The translations under genes and the position numbers were made by a program. Shown here piece after piece: positions 1 to 11,596 of a stretch of DNA of 64,000 bases; position 1 is the first letter of the stretch; the number at the start of each line of letters is the position of its first letter. Source of the stretch: Phascolarctos cinereus. Lineage: Eukaryota > Chordata > Mammalia > Diprotodontia > Phascolarctidae. Under the pieces are notes generated by a model. The model was given only the letters and a program-made list of their open reading frames with translations. It was not told the origin of the DNA and ran no database searches. The stretch lies in the NCBI RefSeq assembly GCF_002099425.1, contig NW_018343955.1:13812001-13876000 (forward strand), in the 5' to 3' direction.

Positions 1-524
1 CCATTTAACCTTGTCTATCTCCACCACTTCCTTCAACCACAGGTGGAATCAATTTTATTCCTTTTCTATTTTGGCCTATAAGACCACATAGTAAACTGGT
101 ATGATCTACATTTCAATTTACTTTCAAGTAAGTGCTCTTAAACATTTTAAGACTCAGCTTAAGAAAATCTGGTATTTTGTAGGTATGAGTATTCCTTCCA
201 CCGATGTAGATCACAACTCCTCCACATCATTATGGTTTCATTGTGAGTTTATTGTGAGTATATTTTCATGAGCCCCTGTGGCCAAAAGAATTCCTCAACC
301 TTCAGGTGATTTAGCTTTCTGACCTTTGTTGGAATAGTTCTTAGATAATAATTCATTGCTAGAGTCATACTTGAAACTTTTTTAGCTTGGAAAGACCTGC
401 CAGAATTTGGTGTCATAGTCTTTTAGAACCTTGGCTTGCCTTCAGGCCCTGATGAAGCATCCCAGTAGGATTTTACTATAGTGTTAGCCAATGGTATCAT
501 AGCATTGGAAACTGGTGTTAATAG
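1..524. other. Intron sequence, nothing recognised
   Basis: AT-rich sequence without a coding signal or a repeat I can name. By position it is WDR70 intron upstream of the first exon seen here. Confidence 0.5.
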
Positions 525-600
525 AATAATAATAATAGAAATGAACATAGCACTTTCAGGTTTGCAGAATGCTTTATATAAATTGTTTCATTTGAACCAT
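525..600 (-). repeat. MIR/CORE-SINE tail fragment
   Basis: An AAT-run is followed by words typical of the antisense CORE-SINE 3' part (AGCACTTTCAGGTTTGCA, then GAATGCTTTATA). Short and diverged, so an old copy. Confidence 0.5.
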
Positions 601-1170
601 ATAGTCCTTTGTTTAGAAGAAAGCAATCAAAAATTAACATTTCTAGAAAAGAATCAGTAATTTGAGTTTTACAGATCTCAAACACGGCTAGTGAAAGTTA
701 AGAAAAAAATTTAGATGCTTTCTTGAAGTTGCTTAACAGTGTTATGTTACTTAAAAATGTACTTCTGTGTCATAGCTCATAAGAGTATAAGTGGTAATAT
801 TTTTAAGGTAATTTATAGCTTGTCTGGGAAAATTGCTAATCACACCAGTAATAGGATTGAAACCAGCTGTGTGATTAAACTGGGAAATTGTGTTTCCTTC
901 CTGCAGTAATTTAGATTAACCATAGCCTTTAAGATCTTTTTGGGTAATTTTTGAATGGTTTATTTTTGAGGTTAAATGAAGCATGCAAGAGCATTTAAAA
1001 ATATTTTTTGAATTTCAGATTATGCATTTTTCTAGTGATATAGCTTTCTAAAATTTGTTAGTGTATGTGAAAAGTAACATTTTAAATGAATATTTGAGAA
1101 TAGAGAATAGAATTTAAATTCTAGTTTGTAAATAACTTAGTTTCGCCAGCTTAAAGCAGTGTAATTGTTT
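601..1170. other. Intron sequence, nothing recognised
   Basis: AT-rich, no open frame of note and no repeat I can assign. Confidence 0.5.
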
Positions 1171-1171
1171 A

Positions 1172-1275
1172 GTTGTCTTTGAGGGCAAGAATTGTGAGTT
1201 GAACTTCATATCTTCTATAGAGCCCTGTGCCTTGCCCACAGAAGGCATTTAATATGTATTTGAATGAATTTCAAT
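1172..1275 (+). mobile_element. L2 LINE 3' end
   Basis: Carries the L2 3'-end order: a TTTGAGGGCAAGAATTG block, then GAGCCCTGTGCCTTGCCCACAG, GAAGGCATTTAATA and a TGAATGAATT end. Only the last 100 bp or so remain, as is usual for 5'-truncated L2 copies. Confidence 0.65.
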
Positions 1276-1870
1276 TTTGCATGTAGTGATTTTTATTGAA
1301 AATTGGAGAAAATTATGTTTTTGTTTAGTCTTAAGTTGAAGGGATCATTCAACTAGAGGTTATATGGACATGAAATCATCTAAGTCTTTTTTTGGCTTCA
1401 GACCTTGGAGCCTTATTTGAATCATTTCTCTCCTTTCATATCTTAGCTAGTCAGTTAGCAGATCTTATCCATTTTTCATTTGGAAAGTTTTTCATCTATC
1501 ATCTCTCCATTCACGTAAAATCATATCAACAAAACTTTATTGAACATGTATTGTGTTCAGTAAAGATCCTGTGTTCAACAGGTCCTGTATTCTCTCTCCT
1601 GCTATCCTACTTCGAGCCCTGCAGCCTTCTGACTGTCCTCCTCTGACACTAAGTTTTGCTTCTTCCTATGTCCTGAATACTGCTTACCGACTATTCCTGC
1701 TGAGTACTGTTACCATAGATTTTCTCCTTAGTATTGAAACTTTCAGTGGCTCCTTATTTTCCAGTACATTCCAGAACTACTTTGTCAGGTTTTCAAGGTC
1801 TTCCTTAATCCATTTCTATTTTTTCCTGCAACTATTCAACATATTTCTTTGCTCTTTTTTTTTAATTTAA
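1276..1870 (+). repeat. Pyrimidine-rich stretch, weak L2-like signal
   Basis: Positions 1560-1850 are rich in C and T, with phrases such as TTTCAGTGGCTCCTTATT that resemble the sense strand of the L2 ORF end. The open frames here have no protein identity I can recognise and look like shadows of an old LINE. Confidence 0.3.
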
Positions 1871-1954
1871 AAAATTTTTATTTATTTTTAATTTTTTTTC
1901 TTTTCCCTTCTCAAGATACTTTTCTTATCCCCTAAACAGAAGGATCTCATTTGA

Positions 1955-2054
1955 ATAAATGAATTAATGAAAAAAGCATTAACTAAGTGTTTGTTATGTG
2001 CAAAGCACCCTACTAAGTGCTAGGGACGCAAATAGAAAATCTAGACAGTTCCTG
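1955..2054 (-). mobile_element. L2 3' end, antisense
   Basis: Antisense L2 terminus: a GAATAAATGAATTAATGAA start, then AGTGTTTGTTATGTGCAAAG and CTAAGTGCTAGGGACGCAAA. It stops where the next SINE begins, so the SINE probably inserted into it. Confidence 0.6.
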
Positions 2055-2335
2055 CTAGGTGGCACAGTGGGCAGAGCTTAGGCCTAGAGTCAAAATGACC
2101 TGAGTTCAAATCCAGCCTCAGAAACTTACTACCTGTGTGACCCTGCCTGGGCAAAGTACTTACACTTCTATTTTCCTTGGTTTTCTCATATATTAAAAAA
2201 CCAAAACCAAACATAAACAAAACAATAGTACTTATCTCTTTGGGTTGTTGTGAGGATCAATTAAGATAATATTTGTAAAGCATTGCCTGTAATTTAGCAG
2301 ATGGTCAATAAATGCTTGTCCTCCGCATCCCACCA
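2055..2335 (+). mobile_element. tRNA-derived SINE with CORE/L2-like tail
   Basis: The head has the Mar1/MIR order: CTAGGTGGCACAGTGG, GAGTTCAAATCCAGCCTCAG (B box) and TGTGTGACCCTG. The tail carries GTTGTTGTGAGGATCAA, AGATAATATTTGTAAAGC and an AATAAATGCTTG end. An A/C-rich patch near 2195-2225 interrupts it. Confidence 0.7.
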
Positions 2336-2934
2336 TGAGCACCTAAAATTGACACTTATTTCAGGATCTGGTGATATGTGCTTATCTAAGGATATTCTTC
2401 TAATTAAGATACATCTCTTAATAAATGCTTGCTGAATGAAAGACAATGTAAATATCTCAGAAATTCCTGGAGTTCAGCCTCCTACTTACCAGGAAAAGTG
2501 AGAGAGTATTATAAGAGATTAAATTACTTGTCTGCCAGGTTCTGAAGAACTGTAAGATAACCTTGAGTTCCACAATGTTCTGGCTTCTGTTTTTACTAGT
2601 CATACTGACTGCGCTGACATTAAAAAAAATGTTGGTTTTTTACGCTCCCTAAGAGAAGTGTTGATCCATTTTCCTAGAGAGACTTCGGTAGGCCAGCTTA
2701 GATAGCATGGCATGGTGCTTGGATTTTATGAAAAGATAAGTGATGGGTTTTGGACTCAGCTGAAAAATAACTGAGACTTCTGTCATAGTGAGAGCCATTC
2801 TTTGTACTAAGTAACCCCTCTTTGTACTAACCAGTCATAAGTTTGGGAATTTATAGTTAGTTGTCTGATGGACACTAGGCTAAAGAAAAAGGCAAATTTT
2901 GGTATTGAAGTTCAGCCAGGTTACTTTTATTCAA
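2336..2934. other. Intron sequence, nothing recognised
   Basis: No repeat or gene signal apart from a short L2-like CTTAATAAATGCTTGCTGAA near 2417. Confidence 0.45.
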
Positions 2935-2998
2935 ACCTTTATAAGATTTATAAAGCACTTAGCACAGCAGCTGGTACCTAGTAGGCCCTTAACATCCC
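2935..2998 (+). repeat. SINE/L2 tail fragment
   Basis: Contains TAAAGCACTTAGCACAGCAG followed by a GGTACCTAGTAGGCCCTTA ending, as in CORE-SINE or L2 3' ends. The microsatellite that follows probably grew from this tail. Confidence 0.5.
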
Positions 2999-3110
2999 TC
3001 TCTTTCTTCCTTCCTTTCCTTTCTTCCTTCCTTTCCTTTCTTCCATTTTTCCTTCCTTTCTCCCTCTTTCCTTCCCTCTCACCCTTCTTTCCTTCCATCT
3101 TTCCCTCTGA
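2999..3110 (+). repeat. Polypyrimidine (TTCC)n microsatellite
   Basis: About 110 bp made of imperfect CTTT/TTCC units on the + strand. The open frame running through it is low-complexity only. Confidence 0.9.
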
Positions 3111-3444
3111 AGGTCTCCTGGCAAAGCAGATGATAATGCATTCTTTTAAAAGGCTATTTTCATTAGTTAAACTTCTAGATCTTCTGTTTCATTTGTTAAA
3201 TCCCTTCATTTATTCCATGTATTCATGTAGTCCTTGTGGAAAAGTTTTTTTCCTTTGAGTGTCTGCTTGCAGTTGTTGTGACAGTCTCTTCTAGGTTAGA
3301 TTTTTGGGTATCTATAGATTTCTGTTAGATTTATATTAGTCACTGTTTTCTTCAGTTTCTTCAACTTTCCAGCTTTGGTTCTAGAACTGGGGCTTGGAGC
3401 TAAGGCTAGGCTTTCTGGTGGGAGAGTGGGCTTTGCTTGGTCTT
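3111..3444. other. Intron sequence, nothing recognised
   Basis: No assignable element. Confidence 0.4.
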
Positions 3445-4315
3445 CAGAAAAAAATTTTTTAACATTTAACATTTTGTTTTAAAGGGTGCACTCTGTCTCC
3501 TGTCTCCTCCTGCCCTCCTCTCCCCATGAGAAATCAAGAAAAACAAAAATCCTTTTATAGTTATTTATAGTCAACAGAACAAGTTCTCACATTGGCCATG
3601 TCCAAAAAAAGCAGCATGTTTCATTATAAGTCCTTTGGAACTGTAGTTTATCGTTGTATTGATAAGAGTTCCTAAGTTTTTCAGAGTTGTTTATATTTAT
3701 GATATTGTTGTTATCATAGAAATTGTTCTCTAGGTCCTGTTCACCTCACTCCATTATCAGCCCATATAAGTCTTTCTGGTTTCTCTCAAACTGTTCCCTT
3801 CATCATTTCTTGCAGCACAGTAGTATTCCATTATATTCATATACCATAACTTGTTTAGCTATTCCCCAATTGATGGGCACTGCCTCAGCTTCCAGTTCTT
3901 TGCCACCACAAAAAAGAGCTGTTATAAATATATTTTTACGTATGTATTCTTTTCCTTTTTGTCTGATCTCTTTGGGATATAGACCTAGTTGTGGTGTTGC
4001 TGTGTCAAAAGGTATGCCCAGTTGTATAGCTTTTTGGACATAGTTCCAAATTACTTTCCAGAATGGCTGGACAATTTCAAAGATATACCAACAATGCGCT
4101 AATGTACTTGTTTTCCCATAACCCTTCCAACATTTGTCAACCTTGCCAGCCTGATGAATGTGAGGACATACTTCAGAGTTTTTTTAATTTGCATTTCTCT
4201 ATTTTTTAGTAATTTAGAGCATTTTTTCATATGACTGGTAACAGCTTGGATTTCTTTCTCTGAAAACTGCCTGTTCACAACCTTTGACCATTTATCAGTT
4301 GAGGAATGGCTCTTA
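3445..4315 (-). mobile_element. L1 3' end (ORF2 C-terminus and 3' UTR), antisense
   Basis: Reading toward lower coordinates this is the end of a marsupial L1. The tell-tale antisense blocks are ATTCCCCAATTGATGGGCA, CACAAAAAAGAGCTGTTATA, TTGGGATATAGACCTAG and AGTTCCAAATTACTTTCCAG. They correspond to the HCWW-type C-terminal part of L1 ORF2. 5'-truncated at about 4315, where it abuts L2. Confidence 0.85.
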
Positions 4316-4324
4316 CTTGAGTAA

Positions 4325-5375
4325 CTAGAAAGTCATCTGGAGAAGGTATTTGCAGCCAGGGTAGTGGGATGACTGGGGTAGGCCTTCTGTACAAGGTGAG
4401 ATTTGAGCTGAGTCTTGAAGGAAGCCAGGGAAACTAAGGTGAAGTGAAGTGAGGGTGAACAGTGTGCCAGGCATGGGGGACAAGCAGTGTAAAGGCATGG
4501 CTGTCATGTTTGAGAAACTGTGAGGGGGCCAGGTTAGCTGTAGCATGTAGAGCAAGTGGAAGGATGTGAAGTGTAAGAATCCTGCAAAGCTTGGGAGGAC
4601 TCAGGCTATAAAGAGCTTTAAATGACAAAAAGAGGAGTTTTTATTTGATTCTGGTGATTATAGGGAGCCCCTGGAGCTCATTGAACAGAAGATTGACATG
4701 TTAGGCCTGCACAGGAAAGTGACCTTGGTAGTAGAATGGAGAATGGATTGGAAGGGAGGCGACTTGAGGCAGGGTGCCTAATTATTGCAGTAGTCCAGAT
4801 GAGCAGTGATGAGGTCCTGAAATTGGGTTGTGGCTGTATGAATGGAGAAAATGGGCTGTATATAGGAAATATTATGAAGGTAGAAATGACAAAATTTGAC
4901 AGTGAAGTAGATATGTGTGTCAAGTCTGAAAAAGGAGTTGAGGATAATATTGAAGTTGCAAGCTTGGGTTGCTGGGAAGATGATGGTACCCTTGGCAGTC
5001 ATCAGGAAGCTTAGAAGAGGAGAAGATTTTGGGGAAAAGATAATGAATTCTAGTTAGATATCCCATAGAAATACAGTTTGAAATATTCAGTAGGCAGTTG
5101 GAGACATGACACTGGAGTTCAAGACTGAGAGGTTAGGGCTGGACAAATAAATCTGAGAATAATCTGGATAAAGATAATAATTGAACCCATGGGTGCTCTT
5201 TGAATCACAAAAATATTGTGTAGAAGGAAAACAAAGGGGCCAAGGACAGTGTACTGACTGATACCTAATGGTTAGTGGGTGTGAAAACTAGCAATGGAGA
5301 CTGAGAAGTGACCAGACAGATTGAAGAATACCAGGTGGGAGGAGTATCATAGAAACTTGGAGAATAAAGAATATC
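4325..5375 (-). mobile_element. L2 LINE, ORF end and 3' region, antisense
   Basis: On the minus strand the translation contains LDYCNN followed by a frame with SILLPRS and CAGLTCQSS. This resembles the conserved DYCN block near the end of L2 ORF2. The + strand shows L2 antisense phrases such as TTGAGCTGAGTCTTGAAGGA and ATTGCAGTAGTCCAGATGAG. About 1 kb, with frames broken, so it is an old copy. Confidence 0.75.
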
Positions 5376-7059
5376 CACATCAAAAATATATGCTTAGCAG
5401 TGACAAATGCTATTAATAATATTTTGTGCTTATATAAGCATATTTATTTTCTAGGTTTAGGATGTTTTAGATATTTTGGCATATTTTAAAATTTAGGAAG
5501 TTTATTGAGTTACCAAAATAGAGCAAATCATACTGATTTTCATAAATATTTGATTGCCACATACATACTCTACCAAAATATGCCCTTAGAGGTTATTAAG
5601 TTGCTTCTCTTTTGAGTTAGCTAAATACTAGGAGAACTTCAAAACAATGTAATTACAGTTCTTTATCAGCATTCACCTTTCCATGCTTGTTGCAGAAAAT
5701 CATTATCATTAAGATTTATCAATAAATTGTTTTATTCATTTTAATATATTACATATTGCATGTGTTATTTGGTGTTCTAAGACATTTTCACATTTTCAAA
5801 GCTGTGCTGAGAAAAAGGAGAATGTGTTTCTGCCAGTAACTTCACAAAGCAGCTTTTTACTTCAGGCTTTTTGTTTGTTTTTGGATGTGATGATGTTTGT
5901 AACTAATACAGAATTTGTTTTGTGCTTGGTTTTTTTGAATAATGATCTTAGAAGAGAAAAATATTTAACAAAGAAATAATTTAAATATAAAAACCTCTTC
6001 TAATATTTTTCCTCCTTCCAATTCTTTTTGAACATTGTGGCAATGTCAGCTTTTTCTAAAATGAGACCATTTTAAAAGAAAACCTATCTTAGTCCTAAAT
6101 TCAGCTTTATAAGTGAAGGCATTAACATTTTCTAATATCCTGTGTCTTAGTTAATATGATAGAAACAAATATTTAATTTATTTATGAGAGTATCTCTGCC
6201 TCTCTGATTATGCAATTTGGAAGTACTCTTATGAAATCATCTCTGTGGTTTGCAAAGTTCTTGGAATTATCCAAGTAATGCGTAGTAATATTTAATGTAT
6301 TTGTAAAGGTTCCTAAACTGGTCTTTTCCCATAATTTAGAAGTACTGTTGAAGCACTGATGTTTTTTGATAGAAAATTTGAAATTATAGTGAAGCTTGCA
6401 GGAGGAAAAGTAGTTATTTGAATTGAATGTTCCCGTACTGGTAGAATTCCCCAAATGCTCAGTGTTCTTATTTGGGTATCTTTTCAGTGTTGCATTTGTT
6501 TTCATTACAGAATTAACCAAGATTATTTTTACTGGATTCCTTAGCAATAAAATAACTTATTTCCTAAGAAAATGTCTGACTGTCAGCCTTTTTCTTTTTA
6601 AAGAGTGATAATCTCCACCATGTTTGTTTTTAAGGTTATGAAAGGTTTTGGTGATTTGTTTGTATATTGAGTTGCATGAAACAAATTTCTTGATGTATAT
6701 TTCAAATAAGAAAATAATACTTAGAGAAAATTGGCCTGTTGAGGGAATGGAGATCTCTGTAATATTTAGCATTTGTCAGAATGAAATGTTTAAGGAAAAC
6801 AGATTTATATTAAATAGGACACTTCCTCAGTTTAATAACAAAAGAGTATATATTTTCTTGTCAGAGTGACATGATTAGTGGAACTCTCTGATTCATTTAG
6901 TTGATCTGGCTGAGTGAACTAAGTGAGGTAGATAGAATATAGGTACAGTGGTTCTGCCTCTTACTTTATCATGATAATAAAACTTACCTCTTTGTTTCTT
7001 TCCATTTCTACTGCCCCCCTTCCCTGATTTAGGTTTATATCACATGGTATATAGATTAA
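5376..7059. other. Intron sequence, nothing recognised
   Basis: AT-rich, single-copy looking. The frames of 60-120 codons at 6180-6870 overlap on both strands, show no recognisable protein and have AT-driven composition. I do not call a gene. Confidence 0.5.
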
Positions 7060-7255
7060 TCATAATAATTTCCTACCAACTTGTCTCTTTGGTTTCCACC
7101 TCTCTGCTCTTGACAGGTTAACACAGGTTTCTTTATTGCTTCTCTGCTCAGAATTATGATATAGCTTCCTAGCCTATATAGTCCAAGCTGCTCCTTCAGG
7201 CATTCAAGACTTTTCGCAGAGTAGCCCCCCACTTCTATTTGTCTAATCATATTTT
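7060..7255 (+). mobile_element. L2-like fragment, sense
   Basis: GTCCAAGCTGCTCCTTCAGG followed by CATTCAAGACTTTTC resembles the L2 ORF2 stretch encoding 'K..L..AFK.L'. Diverged. Confidence 0.45.
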
Positions 7256-7429
7256 ATACTACTTTTAAACATAAATTTTCTGTTGCGGACAGAGAATTTC
7301 TCCTTTTGCTTGGTGGTTAGAATACAGTGCTAAACGGACCAGTCTCTTGGGGTTTGATCATGAAAAGGGTTATTTTTACTGTCTTCATTGGATAAAAGAC
7401 CCTCACCCCTGCCAACCTCTAACACTGAG

Positions 7430-7650
7430 GTTCTTAACCTGGGATCTGTGATACCAAAGGTTTCAGGGGATCTGTGAACTTGAATGGGGAAAAAAAAATG
7501 CATACTTATTTGCACTTACCTCTAATTGAAATTTAGCATGTCCATTTATGAACACAAAGCAATAAACATTATGCTGAGAAGGAGTTTACAGGCTTCCAAT
7601 ACTACCAGGAGGGGTCCATGATGCAGAAAGCATTATAGGGACCCCTTATC
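7430..7650. mobile_element. hAT-type MITE (MER-like)
   Basis: Begins GGTTCTTAACCTGGGATCTG and has GGGGTCCATGATGCAGAAAG near the far side. The arrangement 'gttcttaacctggg(g)tcc ... aggggtccatga' is typical of a common mammalian nonautonomous hAT element. The inverted ends are decayed, so the borders are approximate. Confidence 0.5.
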
Positions 7651-9894
7651 TAATAGATTTGTTATTAGTGAGAGTATGTGACTAAATCAGCATAAAATCT
7701 TCACCAGTATTAGAAAACCAATGCATATTGCACCTAGGGACTTTTTAAAGGTAAAGGAGAGCAATTCAACATTGAAGAGTAAATTTTAATATTTTTAAGA
7801 TTGTTTGGCATAAAAGATAGTAGGCAGATGATTCTTAAAGCTTTATGCTTCAAATAATTTTAGTATTAGTAGTTTTATTCTTCCAAAACTAGTGTATATA
7901 GTTGTTATAGAAGTTAACCAAATGTAAATTATCCCTTATTGTGTTAACTTTGTGTTGAGCAAACCATAATGCAACATATAATAAATAGGATTTGAAATTT
8001 TAAGGTCATCCATTTTTCTGATGCTGAATCACCAGCTCTTGACTGCAGGAATCAGTCAGAGTCTAGCATATTTGGACCTGTGGTCTTTCTAGATGCCACT
8101 AGGTACTCAGGTGACTGCCCTAGACCAGGGTCAGTTTTAGAAATACTGTATTCTATTTTAATATGTGGTGAATGTGGATTAATTTCATTGTTTTTGGTTC
8201 AGAGTTTTTGACTCAAGTAATGTCTAAATTTCCCATAATCCTTATGGGGCTGTATTTATCAAGTTTACTTTTGAGTAAACCTTCTCATTCTGGTCTGCTT
8301 TGCTACTGTATGTACCACCAGGGCTAGATCAGCCTGAAACTTCTCAGGGAGAAGCCCCCCCTTTTTTTTTAGGTTCCTGGTTGGTATGAGCCCTCTTCTA
8401 TACATTTCTTGGCAGGATTCTTACTGGGAACCTTTTCTGTCACAGTGCAGGTTTACTTTACTGTTTCTTTAGCTTTTGACCTTTGTCCCAGAAAACAAGT
8501 TTCTGATTATTAAATTTGAAATCCTTGTTAAGATTGAAATCAGATGGAATCTTTCACAGGATTCAAGATATGGTAGCTTTATTTGTTGTTGTTAGGGGCA
8601 TAGAAAAGAGCCTGAGAAATGATTGTTTGTTGACATTGGAAGCAAACAGATAAATTTTTTTTCTCACTTTAAAGTTACACTACTTGTTATGGATTCTGGT
8701 AATAAAAAAATTCATTGAAGTCTTGTGCTTTATGATATCCCTGGGCCAGCCCATCTTAAAAATATTTGAATGCTTTCACAAATTTCACACCAAGCCATAT
8801 GTCAAAAAGTCCTAAGTTCTGCAAAAGAATACTCAATACCAGCTGCATGTGTGAAAAAAAATCGGGATTGCTGCTATTTTAGATGATTTAGTTATGCCAG
8901 TTATATGTGCTTTTTGTGAGTTATGCCTTACATGATTTTCAGCAAATCTTTGATTTTAAACATAAGCATTTAACTCTTATGTAATAAATATTACACTGAT
9001 CTATGTTCCCAAATTTTTTATTCTTTAAAATGTTGAATATTTCTGTATATATAAACATATTTAAGTACATATATGTATATGTATACACACATGTGTTCGG
9101 TATTTCAATGAAGTATTCTTCAGTCTGACTTTCTGGTGACAATTTTTATATTATTTGTGGAGTTTTGAAAGAACTCTTTAGAAGAAGACAAAATGTAATA
9201 GCTTGTTCTAAGTGTATCTTTTACATATTGCTTACAAAGTAATTAAATGGTGGAAAGTCCAGATAATTTAGAGTAGAGGATTTATGTTTGGCTTATGAAA
9301 ATATGCTTGACCTTGAAGTTGAATATGATTGTCTCTAGTATGGCTTTCATGATTCCAACAAAACAATGAAACCATGTTGTAAATGTAAACATTTCTCCTG
9401 AGTTAAAGTTCAGGAGAAAATAGAAAAATGTTTGGTTTTTCATCTTCCCATTCTGTTCTGTTCTTACCTTATTGTTCAAGTCCTTTATATCTTCTCAGAC
9501 CTATGTTATAAATGGACTGAATCAGTTCTTAGATACTAAATGCAAAGCAGTCTTTTCTCTCTAAACTTGGTGCTTCCTACCTTTCTTTAGGTAAGGAGGT
9601 AATCATTTTCATTTCCTAATACATTAGAACAAATATTCATTGTGTCAGTGAAGCATAGGCAAAACTAATGGAGTATGTTGTTACTTAAGTTCAACAATAA
9701 CAGAGACCAAAGTCTATTAACTATACACAGTGAAATAAGTGATATTCTTGTATATACATATAAAATCAGCTTATAAAAGGAGTCTTCACCTAGTTGATCA
9801 TAGAGTCTAGTCTATGGAGTGATGCTTCCTTTTCCTGGCTTCTGATATTTTTAGTGAGATAGAGTTGTCTAGAGAAACAAAAGACAAATGTATG
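7651..9894. other. Intron sequence, mostly unique
   Basis: No gene or clear repeat. An AT-rich alternating patch near 9040-9095 mixes TATATA and TACACACA. The open frames at 8939-9479 are AT-driven and have no protein signature. Confidence 0.45.
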
Positions 9895-10015
9895 TGTTGA
9901 ATTGAAATTGTTGCATCCTCACTGTATAGTTAAGGAAAGTCAGACTCAGGAAAGGCTGCTAGTAGTAGTGGAGCCAGGAGTCTTCTAACTCCTGCTTTTG
10001 TTCTACTATGTCGAT
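9895..10015 (-). mobile_element. MIR fragment, antisense
   Basis: Antisense MIR order: AGTTAAGGAAAGTCAGACTC, then GTGGAGCCAGGAGTCTTCTA and ACTCCTGCTTTTGTTCTACT. Diverged. Confidence 0.55.
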
Positions 10016-10544
10016 CTGCCTCTACCATTACATCAGTCTCTATGCCACTAACAGTTCATATTGGAAAAATCATTAATTTAAAATGATTAATGCTGACTCT
10101 GCTGTTCCTTTTTTGTGGCAGCATTAGCTACTTTGTGCAGTCACGGCACCAGGTTTGATTTTGTCTGTGTTGAAAATAATCTAGAAAATGTGCTGTGTTG
10201 TGCTTGTCTTTTATATTGGCTTTTCTTCCAATTTTTTTAAATTGAGATTTGTTTTCTTCTTTGTTATACATTGGCAATAGCCCTATTGATTATTTTTTGT
10301 TTATATAATGTGTCATAAGAAGTCATTGTTTCATTTTTTTCTTTGGAAACTATTCCTGAAAGTCATTTCCCCTTTATTCTGTGTTTGAAATTACTTTCTT
10401 TTTCTATAGTACTATTAAATCACAATGTTTTTATGTATATAAAAAAGTTATTCTCTTTTTCCTGGAAATAATAAATAACTTTGTTAAAGAGAATGACAGT
10501 AAGACAAAATGTGAAAACATTCTGTACCTCTAAATGATTGTATT
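10016..10544. other. Intron sequence, nothing recognised
   Basis: No assignable element. Confidence 0.4.
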
Positions 10545-10800
10545 AATAAAATAGAAAAAGAGCAAACCAGTGAATTGGGTATTCAGTTAAAAAAACTAGA
10601 AAAAGAACAAACTAAACACCAAATTGAAAATCCTAAAACTTAAAGATGAGATTAATGAAATTGAATGTAAGAAAACTATTGAATTAATAAATAAAGCTAG
10701 GAATTGGTTTTATGGGAAAAAATAAAATAGATAAACCATTGGTTAATATGATTAAAAAAGCTATACTCAATCTTTTTTGTTCTCTTATAAAAAATAGGAA
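10545..10800 (+). mobile_element. L1 ORF2 internal fragment
   Basis: A-rich sense-strand sequence encodes, across broken frames, the L1 ORF2 stretch of the type 'KTIELINKARNWFY.KINKIDKPLVNMIKK'. It lies between the endonuclease and RT domains in L1 proteins generally. Both ends are truncated. Confidence 0.65.
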
Positions 10801-10814
10801 AACAATTAATTATA

Positions 10815-11025
10815 CTTTATGGGGGGGAATCTGCAGCCTCGAGGCCATATATGGCCTTCTAGGTCTTTGAGTGCAGCTTTTTGATTGAGTCCAAGTTTTA
10901 CAGAACAAATCCTTTCATTAAGGGGATTTGTTCTGTGAAGTTTGGATCCAGTCAGAGGGCCACCATTGAGAGCATAGAAGGCCATACGTGGTCTTGAGGC
11001 CGCGGGTTCCCCACCCCTGCTTTAG
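10815..11025. mobile_element. Palindromic hAT MITE
   Basis: Two arms of about 95 bp form a long inverted repeat around a short loop near 10914-10921 (ACAGAACAAATCC on the left, GGATTTGTTCTGT on the right). The ends are GGGGGGGAATCTGCAGCCTC and, inverted, the right-hand GGCCGCGGGTTCCCCACCCC. CAGGGGTGGGGAAC-type termini are typical of nonautonomous hAT (Charlie-like) elements. An 8-bp duplication is not clear, though CTTTA occurs at both borders. Confidence 0.75.
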
Positions 11026-11187
11026 ATTGAATGACTTAGATTAATTATAAGGCACAAATAATGTCTTGCTGAAGGTGATTATATGTTTGGAGAATAAAAA
11101 AAAAGTATAATACATTCTCATCTGCCTGAGGTAATAAAGTATAATTCTGTCTCTAGGTGGGGGAGATCAGTCTCATGAGTTTCTTTA

Positions 11188-11343
11188 TTGTTTGTTTTTT
11201 GTTTTTGCTTTTAGGCAATTGGGGTTAAGTGACTTGCCCAGGGTCACACAGCTTAGTAAGTGTTAAGTGTTTGGTCTGAGGCTGGATTTGAACTCAGGTC
11301 CTCCTTATTTCAGGGCCAGTGCTCTATCCACTGTGCCATCTAG
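11188..11343 (-). mobile_element. Mar1/WALLSI-type tRNA SINE with TSD
   Basis: Full short SINE in antisense: T-rich tail at the low end, then AAGTGACTTGCCCAGGGTCA, TTTGAACTCAGGTCCTCC and CTATCCACTGTGCCATCTAG. It is flanked by a 16-bp duplication with one mismatch (CTCATGAGTTTCTTTA at 11172-11187, CTCATGAGTTGCTTTA at 11344-11359). It sits about 180 bp upstream of a WDR70 exon. Confidence 0.9.
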
Positions 11344-11536
11344 CTCATGAGTTGCTTTAATTTCCAAATCTATTAAGACATTGAAAAAAAATTCTTTGGG
11401 ATTGGAGCTTTTGTTTTATTATCTTGTATTTTATATTAATTGTTTTTTACTGACATGCTTGGTTTGAAAGAAAATATACCTTGTTTTGTTATTGGGGCTT
11501 CAAATTCACTCATAGGATGTAATTTTCTCATTTCAG

Positions 11537-11596
11537 AACCCTGTCAAAAAAATTCCTGATTCTCATGAAATCACTTTGCAGCATGGCAGTAAAACA
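11537..11596 (+). CDS. WDR70: WDR70 internal exon A (linker before the propeller)
   Basis: Sixty bases encoding NPVKKIPDSHEITLQHGSKT, phase 0 at both ends. The acceptor is ...CTCATTTCAG and the donor is GTAAGTG. From memory, human WDR70 has a long acidic run followed by NPVxKIPDSHEITLKHGTKT at about residue 160, just before the first WD repeat. The match here is nearly identical and continues exactly into the next exon. WDR70 is a nuclear WD40 protein reported to work with the CUL4-DDB1 ubiquitin ligase in H2B monoubiquitination and DNA end resection. The preceding exon, expected to encode the Glu-rich run, is not in the 11.5 kb upstream. Confidence 0.95.

Noticed and set aside
2899-3258. 119-codon frame, Ser/Phe/Leu/Pro-rich
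   Set aside because: Produced by the TTCC-type microsatellite.
4736-5014. 92-codon + strand frame with protein-like composition
   Set aside because: It is the antisense of an L2 copy whose own ORF block (DYCN) lies on the minus strand.
6182-6869. Several frames of 60-120 codons on both strands
   Set aside because: They overlap one another on opposite strands, have AT-driven composition and show no known motif. No splice or promoter signals.
1-11536. The preceding WDR70 exon (Glu-rich)
   Set aside because: No GAA/GAG-rich block with splice sites was seen, so it should lie upstream of the window.
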